From NCBI RefSeq assembly GCF_048128805.1, contig NC_135997.1, positions 3,638,470 through 3,702,469 of the forward strand: 64,000 bases of DNA. The letters run 5' to 3'. Positions 1 to 11,790 of the stretch are shown piece by piece; within the stretch, counting starts at the first letter, position 1, and each line of letters begins with the position of its first letter. The notes beneath the pieces are model-generated. The model was not told the origin of the DNA. It saw only the letters and a list, made by a program, of their open reading frames with translations, and searched no databases. The translations under genes were made by a program, and so were the position numbers. This stretch comes from Centroberyx gerrardi (taxonomy: Eukaryota; Chordata; Actinopteri; Beryciformes; Berycidae).

Positions 1-249
1 GTTTGTTTCACAGACAGCGTTTAAACCTAAACCAAACTAAAACTACATGGCACTCAATAGAGCGCATACCTCCACCAACACTATGCAATTGTCAATATAT
101 ACTGGTTCCACATATCGGATTTTCACCAAAAGTTAATAATTTCTTCCATGCCACATTACCAACTTTTTTCAGGAGATGCACACATTTTCATGACTGGACC
201 TGAAATGGGACATGAGATATGATAAATATCTCATGGTAAATTCTAGCCA

Positions 250-520
250 CTTTTAAGCATTTTAGCCGATTATTGCAATACCACATGGCCAATCAGCTCC
301 ATTAGCTGCCCTTCTACTGTACCAAGTTTTGGAAAAATTAGCAGGTCGGTTATGTCTAAACCAGAAATGAGCTCTCCATCAGTTGTTCCTTGCCCCATGA
401 CCACACTTCCACAAAGCTTCATGCAAATATGTTCATAACTTTAGGAGTTATCCTGCTAACAGACAGATAGACAGACAGATAGACAGAACAGGGCAAAAAC
501 AAAACCCTCATCCAACTAAA
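250..520 (+). repeat. Dispersed retroelement-like 3' tail ending in (ACAG/ATAG)n
   Basis: The segment reads like the 3' end seen again at 48945-49190 and 58775-59088: a phrase about clamped wording 'ccttgccccatg', then 'ttcatgcaaat', then 'atcctgctaacagacag', followed by short acagacag/atagacag tandem units. That layout (constant tail followed by a variable tetranucleotide run) is typical of fish RTE-type LINE/SINE tails. The family is inferred from memory. The left boundary is approximate. Confidence 0.5.
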
Positions 521-1056
521 TAACTGAACTAAGTAACATTTTATTATGGACTGCCAGATAGTGTTAAAGTCTTAAAGGAGAACTGAAATTATTTTTATTA
601 AAATAGAAAACTCCCAGGCAATGTTACAGCACAGTCATGTCACTGGTCAACATACATTTTTATCTTTCAGATGTAAAGATACAAAGAAGTACAAATTTGA
701 CATGGAGGAAGTGTTAGTAGATGACAAAACCTGTAGTTCTGTGTCATTAAATCTAACATACTGATATAATATGTTACATTGCAACAAGCGACTTCCTGTT
801 GCTTTGTAGCCTGTAGTCTGAATGCACCATTAGTCTTCATATACAATAAATAACCTTTCAACTAAACTACATTTATCTGTAAAACATCATGAAGAACATT
901 TTCCTTATCATGAGTCATAATAAATCTGAAAGCAAAACCATGAAAAACAATTTGGGACTTTAAAGGTCAGATCCATGTGGAGACAGGAAGATAGAAAATC
1001 CTCGATCTACCAGTCTCCCTTCCTCAATTACTTCTCTCCATTGTAATATAAGTAGT
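521..1056. other. Non-coding interval, nothing recognised
   Basis: AT-rich sequence with short open frames only. I see no splice-flanked exon, terminal repeat or RNA gene. Confidence 0.5.
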
Positions 1057-1150
1057 ACATTCATTCATTCATTCATTCATTCAACCTTTATTTAGTTCTT
1101 GGAAAACACACTGAGGGTTAGAGTGCCCTTTTTCAACGGTGATTACAAAT
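1057..1150 (+). repeat. (ATTC)n microsatellite joined to an L2-like 3' tail
   Basis: About six ATTC units (1057-1083) are followed by 'cctttatttag' and a stretch ending 'gccctttttcaa'. The second part resembles the 3' ends of fish L2-type LINEs ('aaccttatttaa...ctctttttcaa'). The LINE assignment is weak. Confidence 0.4.
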
Positions 1151-1889
1151 AGGTAAGACAAAACACAAGAAAGAAGGAAAGTGGAGAAGTAACTGAATGG
1201 GGAATAAAAAGGAATCCAATTAATTAAAATAAGTTAAAATCAAGGCCTAAAATAATCCAGATTTAACGAGGATGCCGTTTAAAAGCAGAACTGAAAACAA
1301 AACCATGTCAGCTGACTCATATGTGACCTATGACTGAAAAACATGTGTCAGGGTTTGTTATGTTTTGCTGTTGTCAATATTGTCACGTATTTGACTTTCG
1401 CATCACCCTTGGGCTTAATTATTAAGTATATTTCCTTTCTCATCCTCCAGGCTTGTGCTCTGAGATGTCGCAGGCTGATTCATCTAACTACAATTTCCTC
1501 ACAGTCTCCAAACACACTAAAATGGAATAACTCAGTGTACACAAGTTGTCAGTGACTAATAACAGCTGCAATAATCATTTGAGACTGCAGAGGCTGCACT
1601 TTTCTAAATGTTTAAAAGTGTGGCACCTGTGTCCTGCTCTGCTTCTGACTCATGTGACTGAGGAAAGACTCTGGGAAACCTCTTGATGCAGCCAGCAACT
1701 CAGTCAGTGACAAAGTGGTTGGATTGTTATGAGTGAAGTATGATGTTAGTGGATTGAGTAATTGTGGGCCTTACATAGACAGTATATGAAATCTTAGCAT
1801 TGGTAACGTGTCCCACACTGTCCCACATTAACTTACTATTTGTCCCACATTTGGTCTGTTTGGTCACCCTACTCAGCGGCGGAGAGAGA
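1151..1889. other. Non-coding interval, nothing recognised
   Basis: No long open frame, terminal repeat or RNA-like structure is visible in this stretch. Confidence 0.45.
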
Positions 1890-2402
1890 ACTAGAATGTT
1901 CGACTCAAGTAGAGGTATTGTTAAGTTGCTGATATTTTACTTAAGTGGAAGTAAAAGTACTGGTGTAAAAATCTACTTAAGTAGCTCATTTAAAATGTAC
2001 TCAGAGTTACTTTTTAGAAAAGAGACCACTGTGATCTTTTCCATGTGATTCTAAAAGGAGAGAGGACAGAGTTCAAACTAGATTCTTTTAATTGGAAAAT
2101 TTGGAAATTACAAAATAAAGAGAACAAACAAAGTAAAGTCAGATTACTCTTCTCACTGTGAATGGATCCACAATTTGTCAATTTACGATGGTCCACTTTC
2201 TGATGCTGATGAAGATCCACAAAATGTGTCCTCTGTAATGGATGTGATTTAAAATGTAGCAAAGTAGAATACTTCAGTAAAAAATGTACTTAAGTAAAAG
2301 TAAAATTATTGACTGTAAAAAAACCTCAAAAAAGTACAAGTACACAAAAAACGACTCAATTGCATTAATGTGAGTAAATGTAATTAGTTACTTCCACCCT
2401 TG
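1890..2402. mobile_element. hAT-like non-autonomous element, copy A
   Basis: This copy starts with 'gactcaagtagaggtattg', contains 'attttacttaagtggaagt', and ends 'gttacttccacccttg'. The same core recurs at 23310-23720 and 24495-24715. The tacttaagtaaaagta-rich interior is characteristic of an abundant fish hAT-type MITE family. No transposase frame is present. The left end is degraded, so no target duplication could be identified. Confidence 0.6.
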
Positions 2403-2942
2403 CTCTTGCTATCAGAAACATGAGATAAAATCCTCCATGCTGAATGTTATCTTATATTTGAGCAAGTGAGCTCTAGGTTGCTAGGAAAATTCATTTGTAA
2501 GCTATTGAAGATAAGAGCAATGGAAAACTTTCATTATGCTACATTAGAGCAAATAATTTGTCCTACACTACAGGCATTTGACAGCTGATGGTCTGATCCA
2601 GACTGACTTACAAGCAGGTAAGGCTTCACTCCCAGATAGCAAACTCACAATGTGTAGCAACGTAACCCGGGTTGATTCAACATCAGTTTTGCGACCTGAA
2701 ATAATGTTGATCCAACATTGAAAATGATTGACAGCAACCCAAAAATCAGTGTTATTTCAATTCAAATTCAATCATTAATAACAGTGAAACACTATAAAAT
2801 GAACTCTGCTTTCTGTACAGAAGGATTATATGGTGACTTCCTGTCGGGTGGTTTTTAACAAGTCTCCAACTCAAAGAATGTCTTTCAACCAGACATTAAT
2901 TTAGTATGTGCCATGTGTGAGTGTCTTCATGTCATTATGAGG
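2403..2942. other. Non-coding interval, nothing recognised
   Basis: I find no open frame or repeat structure that I can name between copy A and the CA microsatellite. Confidence 0.45.
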
Positions 2943-2963
2943 TGCACACACACACACACACAC

Positions 2964-3002
<39 letters not shown>
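2943..3002. repeat. (CA)n microsatellite
   Basis: Two dinucleotide CA runs are separated by one CT interruption near 2965. Confidence 0.95.
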
Positions 3003-3003
<1 letters not shown>

Positions 3004-3310
3004 CCTACTGCAGCTCAGTGTGTGTTGAGCTCTGGATGGCCCCTCAGTGAACCCAGACCTAAGAAAAGCACAGGCTGGTTTTTAATGTGGCGTGACACCC
3101 GGGAAGCGGAGTCTGAGCAGGGGGAGGAGCATAATGTGATGTCACCTATTGGCTGAAGAATGATGCAGGTACGAGGAAATTAATGATTGCTTCCTCTGAA
3201 GGTTAGTCGGCTGGCTCCAGGCCAGTGGCTGAACAGGCAAGAAATTCACTTGACTCTTCATAGACTCTCCACTGGTGTTTTTGTGTTTTGTTTGAATATG
3301 GCATAATAGA

Positions 3311-3958
3311 TACACTTAGTTTTAACAGTTATTTGGCAGTTGACCGCCACGAAAACCAGAATATAAAGTTATCACCAAGATCGGATGCAGCTGGACGAGT
3401 TTGTAGCGTTCAGATTTTTACTTCCCATTCATCTGAATGAGCCACGAAAATAGACTGAAAACTGACATTGGACACGTTGGTGAACAGATTCAACAACAGA
3501 TCTCACTTTTAAGACAGCAAAGCATCCTGAGTCTGTCGTCATTTTGCATTTCTATTCTTGGTTTAGGCTACACTAAAACTAATATTTAAAAATAAAAGTA
3601 GATCCAGTCTCCCAAACAGGAACTATCTCTCCTAAATGGTATCCTTCCGCTATGTTCTCTTCTATCAATAAAAATGCTATTTGGTGAAATTATGCTCTAA
3701 AATGTTGGACCACAGTCAGCAGGATCTGTTGTTGAATCTGTTCACCAACGTGTTCAGTGTTTTCTGGTTATTTTCGTGGCTCATTCAAATGAATGTGAAG
3801 TAAAAATCCGAACGCTACAAACTCGTCCAGCTGCATCCGATCTTGGTGATAGTTATATCGTTTATATTCTGGTTTTCATGGCGGTGCTGATAGTTATATC
3901 GTTTATATTCTGGTTTTCATGGAAGTGCTGAATAACCCCCATGTTAAAACTAAGTGTA
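3311..3958. mobile_element. Foldback element with ~190-bp inverted arms
   Basis: The left arm (3311 to about 3515) begins 'cacttagttttaaca' and is matched in reverse complement by about 3728-3958, ending 'tgttaaaactaagtg'. The arms enclose roughly 210 bp of unrelated sequence. A block of about 42 bp containing 'ttatattctggttttcatgg' is tandemly duplicated in the right arm only (about 3852-3935). TA dinucleotides flank both tips, which fits a TA-target element. No protein is encoded. Confidence 0.75.
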
Positions 3959-4388
3959 ATATTGCTTAATATAACAAAATGAGAAGATAAATAGATACAA
4001 CACAATAATGAAAATCTAAATAATATATTAATACTAATAATAATAATAATAGAAAATAAGATAAAGAAGGTAAAATAAGATAGAATAAAATAGATACAAA
4101 TTAAATTAAAAGTAATGCATAAAATTGGGATCATAGTGAAAGTGAAACTAAGAATCAGATCCAGTAATTTGTTTGTTCCTTGTTCAGAGCAGCAGAGGGA
4201 CTCAGGGACTCTCCTTCAGAATCTTACCTGAAAATAAAAAATGTTTCCTTGATGGATCTACCTGACAGTTGTTGTCTTGTGTTTTTCTTTTTTTTTTTTT
4301 TTTACATTTTGTGTCTCTCTCATAAGACTTTAAATAAAAATGTGAAATTAAAATTCCAGTTTATGTTAATACATGTTAATTACTTGAC
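3959..4388. other. AT-rich non-coding interval
   Basis: It includes AT-rich simple sequence (about 4019-4110) and a T17 run near 4290. No gene is seen. Confidence 0.5.
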
Positions 4389-4505
4389 TTCATTCATTCA
4401 CTGTCTTTACCCGCTCTTTCCTATTCAGGGTCACGGGTGGCTGGAGCCTGTCCCAGTTCACTGCGGGGCGGAGGGCAGGGAAACCCCGGGACAGGCCTCA
4501 TTCCT
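4389..4505 (+). repeat. Dispersed fish repeat fragment
   Basis: The phrases 'ttcattcattcactgtc', 'gggtcacgggtggctgg' and 'gagcctgtcccagttcactg' form a widespread teleost interspersed-repeat sequence. Which family it belongs to cannot be settled by reading. Confidence 0.5.
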
Positions 4506-4663
4506 TTACTGCTCATAACCTGAAGATCATCAGGTTTCATCCTGGATTGTACACAGCTCTGTAAGTTATGATACTCACTTGTTCCCCATTTCCACCTGTT
4601 ACCCATAACCCTTAAACATAAAACCTGCCCATTATCTGAATTTCTCTGGGATTAACACAGTTC

Positions 4664-4665
<2 letters not shown>

Positions 4666-4706
<41 letters not shown>

Positions 4707-4709
4707 CAG

Positions 4710-4743
<34 letters not shown>

Positions 4744-4767
4744 CAGTATCTATCTATCTATCTACAG
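4666..4767. repeat. (TATC)n microsatellite, left half
   Basis: TATC runs are interrupted by a recurring 'tacag' spacer. The array is split by the hAT element at 4768-5761 and resumes on its far side. The last eight bases, atctacag (4760-4767), are the left copy of the hAT target duplication. Confidence 0.95.
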
Positions 4768-5761
4768 CAGGGGTCCCCAAACTACGGCCCGCGGGCCGGA
4801 TACGGCCCGCCTCCACATTTGGCCCGGCCCCTGAACAATACCAGAGATGCAGACCCCTGTCAAAGAGAGAACGGTATAATGGCGAAAATGTTAGGTAAGA
4901 GAAAAATTGATTCAGAATGCAGGGTATTTAACCTGCAGTGGACAAACGATTATTTTTTTGTTCAATGCAAAGAAAAGGCTGTTTGTCTCATCTGTCAAGA
5001 GGCGGTGGCGGTATTCAAAGAATACAATCTGCGCCGACACTATGAATCCCGTCACAAAGACAAGTATGATAGCTTGCAAGGCCAAATGCGAGCAGACAAA
5101 CTCTCAAAGCTAAAAAGTGGACTGTTATCTCAGCAGAATACATTTGTACGCCAAGCTAAGCTGAACCAGTCATCCGTTCGGGCCAGCTTTCGGGTTGCTC
5201 AACTGATAGCAAGCAGCGGTAAACCTTTCACTGATGGAGAGTTTGTCAAGACATGTATGAATGCTGTCGCGGAGGAGGTGTGTCCCGAAAAGAAAGATGT
5301 CTTTAATGCCGTGAGTCGCAAGAACTTTGAGAGACTGCTCATATGAGTCATTTAAGTGAGAGATTCTGCTCTGATAACTAAGCTAAACTTTTACCTGTTA
5401 AGATTGTGCACGGCACAACAGAAAGTTAATGTTCCATGGACTTTTTTTCTGTGAAGAGCCCAGAGAGGGTTATTTGGTTATTATTTATTTCATTAATAGT
5501 GTTATTATTTATTTCCTGACTTTTTTTCTGTGAAGAACCCAGAGAGGGTTATTTGGTTATTATTTATTTCCTGACTTTTTTTTCTGTGAAGAACCCGGAA
5601 AGGGTTATTTGGTTATGTGTGGCTTTCTGGAAAACAATAAATTTTTACGTTTAGGCACCCCTGCGATCGTCACACTTTTTCTCTTACAAACTGACCCCGG
5701 CCCCCCATCAGAGAAGGGAAAAGTTATGTGGCCCTCACAGGAAAAAGTTTGGGGACCCCTG
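4768..5761 (+). mobile_element. hAT element (994 bp) with exact TIRs and 8-bp TSD
   Basis: The left end 'caggggtccccaaact' and the right end 'agtttggggacccctg' are inverted copies. The flanks atctacag at 4760-4767 and 5762-5769 are identical, as expected for hAT insertion. The element carries only the N-terminal part of a transposase, so it is an internally deleted derivative. Three tandem copies of a segment around 'gtgaagaacccagagagg' fill 5440-5620. Confidence 0.92.
4879..5346 (+). pseudogene. N-terminal fragment of a hAT transposase (BED-type zinc finger)
   Basis: The 155-residue frame begins MAKMLGKRK and stops at 5346. It has a C-x2-C pair (CLIC) followed by H-x4-H (HYESRH), the layout of a BED zinc finger, and then a region typical of the ZBED/GTF2IRD2-related hAT transposases found in vertebrates. 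A full-length hAT transposase is about 550-650 residues, so the DDE catalytic core and C-terminal dimerisation region are missing. The start was placed at the second in-frame ATG (4879) because the first one lies close to the terminal repeat. In an intact element the protein would bind the terminal repeats and catalyse excision in the nucleus. Here at most a DNA-binding stub could be made. Class assignment is firm; the exact subfamily is not. Confidence 0.8.
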
Positions 5762-5790
5762 ATCTACAGTATCTATCTATCTATCTACAG

Positions 5791-5828
<38 letters not shown>

Positions 5829-5881
5829 GCTACAGTATCTATCTACAGTATCTATCTATCTATCTATCTATCTATCTACAG

Positions 5882-5923
<42 letters not shown>

Positions 5924-5959
5924 CAGTATCTATCTATCTATCTATCTATCTATCTACAG

Positions 5960-5997
<38 letters not shown>

Positions 5998-6000
5998 CAG

Positions 6001-6042
<42 letters not shown>

Positions 6043-6070
6043 CAGTATCTATCTATCTATCTATCTACAG

Positions 6071-6112
<42 letters not shown>

Positions 6113-6115
6113 CAG

Positions 6116-6161
<46 letters not shown>
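5762..6161. repeat. (TATC)n microsatellite, right half
   Basis: About 400 bp of TATC units are broken every 20-50 bp by 'tacagtatc', making a higher-order repeat. An open frame across it (Ser-Ile-Tyr-Leu repeats) is only a by-product of the tetranucleotide period. Confidence 0.95.
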
Positions 6162-6162
<1 letters not shown>

Positions 6163-6594
6163 TGAACCATAGGCTGGTACATCCAGACATCCGGACATCC
6201 AGGAGTTCAAAAGTAGAATAAGCTTCAACTCACCAACATTACAAGCAATTAATAATGAGTGGAGTGGATATTTCTCAGCTGGGTTTTCATCCAAGTATTT
6301 TTATACAAATTGTGCTGTATCGAATTAGAACAGCAAAATACGATACAGTATCCTAAAAGACGCAGTTTTTACGCTTGACTGATACAGAAAAGTTTTTTGT
6401 TGAAAAAGAAATTATGCAATAAATAGCAATGGACTGAGTAGAAGAAGAAAGAGGAAAAAGGAAAATATGGGCGAGGGGCTGTATGAATCAGGAGGGAGTG
6501 GGGGATGTGAGGTGGAGGATGGAAGACTCCACTGTTCTGACTCACTGGAAACAGGACGTCGTTGTTGATCTGTCAATCTGATGGCATTTACGGG
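6162..6594. other. Non-coding interval, nothing recognised
   Basis: Unique-looking sequence with no credible exon or terminal repeat. Confidence 0.4.
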
Positions 6595-7150
6595 AATCTG
6601 CTCCGCCTGCAGTGGGCTTTTCCCCCAGGCCACCCCAGTGCTGCGAGGGTACAGGAGAGGTCTGTCCCATGTGGAAACAGTCAGTTACTCCCATCTCTAA
6701 TAAAGGCGACCCAAAATTGTTAAATGACCTGCGACCCATAGCACTGACCTCACTGCTAATGAAAAAATTATCAAATCGTTCATTTTATCTCGCACTGAAA
6801 CAAAACTTAGATAGATGGGTAGATGATGTAAATATATTCATTTAGAATACAGTGCATGAACAACTGGAAACATCAAATATTCCTGCCAGCCTGCTATATG
6901 TCGATTCATCCTCGGCTTTTAATACTATGCAACCTTATATTTTGGTAAACTATTGCGACCGTTTTAAACCTTAACAATCAGTTTTGGTGAATGGTAATGC
7001 CTTGAATATGGTGATCTTCCTCTTTCTTCACTGTCTGTTGCCCCTTGCTCTGCTTTCTCAATACTGATGACTGTAGAAGCTAACACCCAGATCAATCCAT
7101 AAATGCATTGCAGATGAGTGTTACTCTCACTCCCAACAGTTGATGGACAC
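6595..7150 (+). pseudogene. L2-like LINE reverse transcriptase relic
   Basis: Translation in shifting + frames gives 'NDLRPIALTSLLMK' (about 6722-6763) and then 'YVDSSSAFNTMQPYIL' (about 6898-6945). These match the conserved 'LNDYRPVALTS' and 'DFSSAFNT' blocks of reverse transcriptases from L2/Rex1-type fish LINEs. The reading frame is broken several times. No 5' end, endonuclease or catalytic YADD box survives. It is a dead, 5'-truncated fragment. Confidence 0.7.
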
Positions 7151-7160
7151 TGCTTATTTA

Positions 7161-7440
7161 AAGGAGTAGTTCACCCAAAAATGAAAATTCAGTCATTATC
7201 TACTCACCCTCATGCCAGTTGAAGTTGAAGCTGGTGAAGTTTGTTAGTCCATAAAACAATCCCGGACCTTTCCAGCACAACTTCATAGCAGCGCTAAAAA
7301 AAACCAGAAGTCTTTGGGGACCGATCTTTAGAATTCCAAAAAGAGCAGAAAAAGAACAGAAAATAACCATAAAATGACTCCTTGCAGCATAATCCAAGTC
7401 TCCTGAGGCCAACTATCGCACAGTGAGTGGAAAAGGCAGA
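7161..7440 (+). repeat. 'aaaggagtagttcaccc' dispersed repeat, copy 1
   Basis: It starts 'aaaggagtagttcaccc' followed by 'aaaaatgaaaattcagtc', a very common fish MITE terminus. It shares its first ~60 bp, and scattered later blocks ('aataaccataaa', 'cataatccaagtctc'), with the copy at 7695. The far terminus is not visible. Confidence 0.65.
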
Positions 7441-7499
7441 TATTGACATCATTATTTAGAGCAAATCTTCACTACAACCAGTTGATTTCGAAAAACGGT

Positions 7500-7625
7500 T
7501 GCGCGTCCGCTGTGTGCGGGCACTTTTTTCCTTTAATAACGTCCTTTAAATTGTCCCATGTGGGATAAATAAAGTTGTAATGTAGTTGTATTGCAGCTCA
7601 TAAAAACATTATTGATCAGTTTCAC
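7500..7625 (+). repeat. LINE-like 3' tail
   Basis: 'ttgtcccatgtgggataaat' followed by 'aaagttgtaatgtagttgta' resembles the 3' ends of fish LINEs. The fragment is short and the family is uncertain. Confidence 0.35.
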
Positions 7626-7694
7626 CCATTACATGATGAATTATTTAACCTCTGGGTTGCGTTTCAGAATGCCAAAGGCCAGTAAAATGTTCTT

Positions 7695-8000
7695 AAAAGA
7701 ATAGTTTACCCAAAAATGAAAATTCAGTCATTATCTACTCACCCCCATGTCCCTGAGCTTCCCAGCTGAAGTACGTACAGCCTTCTCCAAAACAACTGAA
7801 GTTGCTGGAGACCTGTCTTCAGACTTCAAAGAATAACGGAAAATAACCATAAATGGCTCCATGCAGCTCTTACAGCATAATCCAAGTCTCTTGAAGCCAG
7901 CAGATCCCAAAGTGACTTGAAAAGACCGACATTTACACCATTATTTAGCTGAAATCGCCACTCTAGCTGTTGATTTCAAAATACGTCACGTTTGCTCGCA
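7695..8000 (+). repeat. 'aaaagaatagtttaccc' dispersed repeat, copy 2
   Basis: A second, direct-orientation copy of the repeat at 7161. Both contain 'gaaaattcagtcattatc', 'aaaataaccataaa' and 'gcataatccaagtctc'. Confidence 0.65.
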
Positions 8001-10383
8001 CCCCAGCCTCGATAGGTAAGACTAGCTCGAATTAGCAGAAACAAGACGTTTGGCCGTTTAGCCTTCAAAATAAAAGCGCGAGATTTTGAATAGGTAGAAA
8101 TACTGTTTTAAACCAATTAGCCTACTTTGTATTTAATCGTCAAATTCAAAGTGAGCACCCATATTAAATAGTCAAAGTGAGCACCCATATTAAAGTTTGA
8201 TGTCATAGTAATAATGAAAAATGCCATAATATGTGCCATTTTAACTATAAACGCTGCATGTATTATTACAGAACACATACAGAACGGAGACTAAAGTGGA
8301 CATGTTTTAGAGTTCGGGACCGCTACCGTAGCCAGCGTGGCTTTTAGATATAAAACGATTCAGCAGTGGTTTTGGTTGCAGCCGCACACACCTGCTGCCA
8401 AAGGTCGACACGACACCCAGAAACGTCCCGAACATTCACAAATGAGAAAATCCAGGCAGAAGGCAGACTCTCTGCAAACACACACACTGTCACAGACTAC
8501 CAGTGAACCATAAGTAATGATTGAGTAGAATCATTTTTGGATGAGTTCATGCTATTTCAAGGGGGAAATCCTGCTCAGTATGTCTTTAAATTGGAAATTT
8601 AGTTACAAGGGGACTTGGGATTTACTAAAATGTCCTTGCAATTTTGTTGAGGTGGGATAGCCAAGGCAACACCTGCATTGTATTCTGTTTTTTTCTGTGT
8701 TTTGTCTGTGTTGTTTACAAGGTTTGTATTGAACAAATTTCCACATTGTGGTCAATAAAGGTTTTCATTTTTGTTTTTGTATTGTTTTGATTTGAGTGGA
8801 GAGATCATTTTACCATCGGACAGCCTGGACAGAGAAGAATCAAAGCTGTGTGGAGCGGTGACCAAGCTGCCACAGTGATGGACAGCCTCTGCCTCTGAAG
8901 CTGAAAGCCTCCTGGACGATAATGGATGATAATTAGACCCTGAAAAAGCTGTATGAGCTACAAGTCCAAGTCACGTCTCCCTCGTGTGAGAGGATGGAAG
9001 CAGGTTACAGGCGGCTGCAGGGAGAGTGTTGTCTGTACCCATGACGCTCACAGCTGGCAAGCATGGAACAACTAGGGCTAAACTAGTTTTCAGGCATTTT
9101 CCTCCCCACAAGCTCCCATGAACTGTCTGTGTGTCTCCAATACTTGCCAACCTTGTGAGTCAAGAAACTGGGAGATTTTCAAACCAAAAGCAGGGCTTTG
9201 TCTGTGGCTCGTTCCCCAGAAAGCCTCAGAGACTTTATTTTCTGCCTTGTGGTGACTTTTTATATAAACAGTAATGAAAATATCTGCATCAGCATCAAAC
9301 TTGACAGAATGCAGCTCATTTCTCTTTAAAACTTTCAGTGAGAAAGGTGAATTCATCCATGACGACTTGCAGTCGTATTTATTTTTCTTCAAACTCTCCA
9401 CTTCTTTCTCCATAACCACAGACAGTAGATGTTCAGTTAGACGAATTTTGTTGACCTTTGGGAAACAGCAGTGATAGTATTTTTTGTGTTACTATTTTCA
9501 ACAATGAGCAGATTTTGAAATTTGATCAAAATATGGGGGAAAAATGTGAGAAAAGACACCATGGGAGAACAGCAGGAGAAGGGCATAAAAATGACAATAT
9601 TCAAATTCTCATTTTTGTCTCCATGTCTCCTGTTAGCAAAAAGTGCTAACAGGCTAATTACAATGAACAAAAGCTGGTCGCACATTGTGACATAAGAATA
9701 TATTTTCCCAGGCTGTTTTTGGAGAGTTTTGTGTTTGTTATAGAGCTGAAAGTTGCACAGCAAATATGTGGCATTGACAAAATTGTCTGACTGAAGGATG
9801 CAAAGAATCACACACTGTTACCGGGTGCTAATGCTAGCTTGTTAGCTTTGGTCCTTTTGATTTCACACTATAAATCCTGACATGTTAGCATTTGTGACCC
9901 TGATTCCAACAACAGAAACAGAAAGATATCAATGACAAAACTTTCATCGTGTTATACGATTCAACAAAACAAACAGACAGACAGACAGACAGACATATAT
10001 AATGCTGCAATGTGTTCATTTATGAAGCCGCTGACTCAGCCAGGAACTATCAACTTGGGGACCAGGATCACCGGGAATGTCCCCAGAAGTCCATCGCATT
10101 GCCTGGACATTTGACAGAAATTCCCATGTCAGACGAACTTAACAAACATCCAGAAGTTACTGTAGCCTACTCCACTTGTGATTGGCCCACAGTTATGTTT
10201 GTATTCAAGCCATTTTGTATGTGTATTATCAATCCATTGAGAACCTTGGTCCTCAAATCTGGTCCTAGAATACTGCTGGTTTTCTATTGTGCCAAATAGT
10301 TTTCATTCAGGGACTGATTTAGACCTGGGGTGACAGGTGAATGCAATTAACTGCCTGGTAGAATAGAAAACCAAACAGAAGTA
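8001..10383. other. Long non-coding interval
   Basis: No exon with credible splice sites and no terminal-repeat element was found. It contains two direct copies of 'caaagtgagcacccatatta' (8146-8195), a tail-like 'gtcaataaaggttttcat' at 8753, and an (ACAG)n run at 9971-9993. Open frames of up to 124 codons on either strand show no motif I recognise. Confidence 0.45.
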
Positions 10384-10391
10384 GAATAGAG

Positions 10392-10722
10392 CAGTGGTTC
10401 TCAACGTGGGGTCCGGGGACCACCAGGGGTCCTTGAGGGGGTTCCAGGGGGTCCCCAGCACATTGATGAATTATTAAACTTCAGCATAATTTCATTTACA
10501 TCAAGTTAACACAATTAGAGAATGTAGAAGAACGACTGTTTTTCTCTGTTATCTATCTACCTACAATACAGATAGTCATGGAATTCTGGACAAAATCATA
10601 TCTAACAATACAAATATTCTCAAATTTGGGTCTGAGAAACAAAATCTCATCAAATGGGGGTCCGTGGCCCTAATATGGACTAAATTAGGGGTCCTTGATA
10701 TGAAAAATGTTGAGAATCACTG
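10392..10722. mobile_element. 331-bp hAT MITE with perfect TSD
   Basis: The termini 'cagtggttctcaac' and 'gttgagaatcactg' are near-perfect inverted repeats. The flanks gaatagag (10384-10391 and 10723-10730) are identical 8-bp target duplications. No protein is encoded. A diverged relative sits at 52891-53168. Confidence 0.9.
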
Positions 10723-10730
10723 GAATAGAG

Positions 10731-11250
10731 GACAGAATTTGAGGGCCACTGATCTAGATAAAAGATGTGTATATCCTATCAAATGAGCCACATTAAGTTA
10801 TCAGGTACAGGTTTAGTCATTACAGGATATGCAGCTATCAAACTCAAATGGGTTTGCATTCTTTGATTTTTCAGATGATGTTTAAAAAGGCAACAAGATT
10901 AAATCTTAGTGCTCTGCTTGTGTTTACGTCCCCTTTTAACTTTGTTGATAAGACAAAGGTTTGTCATTACTAGAAAGTAAACAAGTGCAAGCCAACTTCT
11001 TCTAACACATCATGACTAAGCTCATTCGGTGTGTCTAAATACAGGCTGCACACATTTATACTGAGCGAGTTCAGAAGGGGAGGAGATACTGGTGGCATTG
11101 CATCACCCCACAAATAGCTGTGCCACGCAGCGCCTTGAGGAATGTCAGCTATGTAGCAGTGATGTGTTCAAGGTCCACAGTGAGTAATGGTGTTTTCATG
11201 CTGATACTGTAGTTGTACAGTAGAAGTTTAGTTTTCATTTGACGACTCCA
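10731..11250. other. Non-coding interval, nothing recognised
   Basis: Unique-looking sequence between a MITE and the first Penelope fragment. Confidence 0.4.
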
Positions 11251-11254
11251 GGCT

Positions 11255-11790
11255 TTGAAGGGGTGTTTTGATGCCCCCCCTCGTGTTGTCTATAAGAGAC
11301 TACCCAACCTTTGGAACATGCTGGTGAAAACAGACCACCCTCCCCCCACCCCCTCACACTTTCTGACTGAGATCCCTCCTGGCAATTACCGATGTGGCAG
11401 GTGCCAACAATGTAACTTCACATATAAAACTCGAACCTTTAATCATCCTCACTCTGGCAAATGTTTCTACATCAAAGGAACTATAACATGCAATACCAAA
11501 AATTGAATATATATGCTCAAATGTCCTTGTGGTCTTGCATACATTGGCAAGACAATCAGATCCTTGAAAACCAGAATTATTGAACTCAGGAGTGCCATCA
11601 TCCTGTTCATTTTACTCAACACAACATCTCCACTCTCAGATTCATCGGAATAGAAACTGTTAAATGTCCTCGCACAGGGGGAGACATTGACTCTCTACTA
11701 CACAGGAGAGAACTATTTTGGATCTATACTCTTGGGACCCTTGCACCAAGGGGTCTTAACGAAGACTTTAGTATCAGACCATATTTGTAG
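11255..11790 (+). pseudogene. GIY-YIG endonuclease domain of a Penelope-like element, broken
   Basis: An open frame to 11506 gives 'PPGNYRCGRCQQC' and then 'HPHSGKCFYIKGTITC'. After the stop at 11504-11506, the same frame resumes with 'MLKCPCGLAYIGKT', the GIY-YIG core, and later 'IETVKCPRTGGD' and 'LHRRELFWIYTLGTLAPRGL'. The protein parallels the better preserved copy at 39509-40036. Penelope-like elements are retroelements whose protein joins a telomerase-like reverse transcriptase to this nuclease. Here a nonsense codon plus a deletion after the core (around 11585) inactivate it. Confidence 0.8.

Noticed and set aside
5609..6172. 187-codon open frame rich in Ser-Ile-Tyr-Leu repeats
   Set aside because: It is the translation of the TATC microsatellite, whose period lets all frames stay open; no promoter, domain or splice context.
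9090..9811. Open frames of 109 and 124 codons on the - strand
   Set aside because: No motifs, no splice context, low complexity in places; chance frames in AT-rich DNA.
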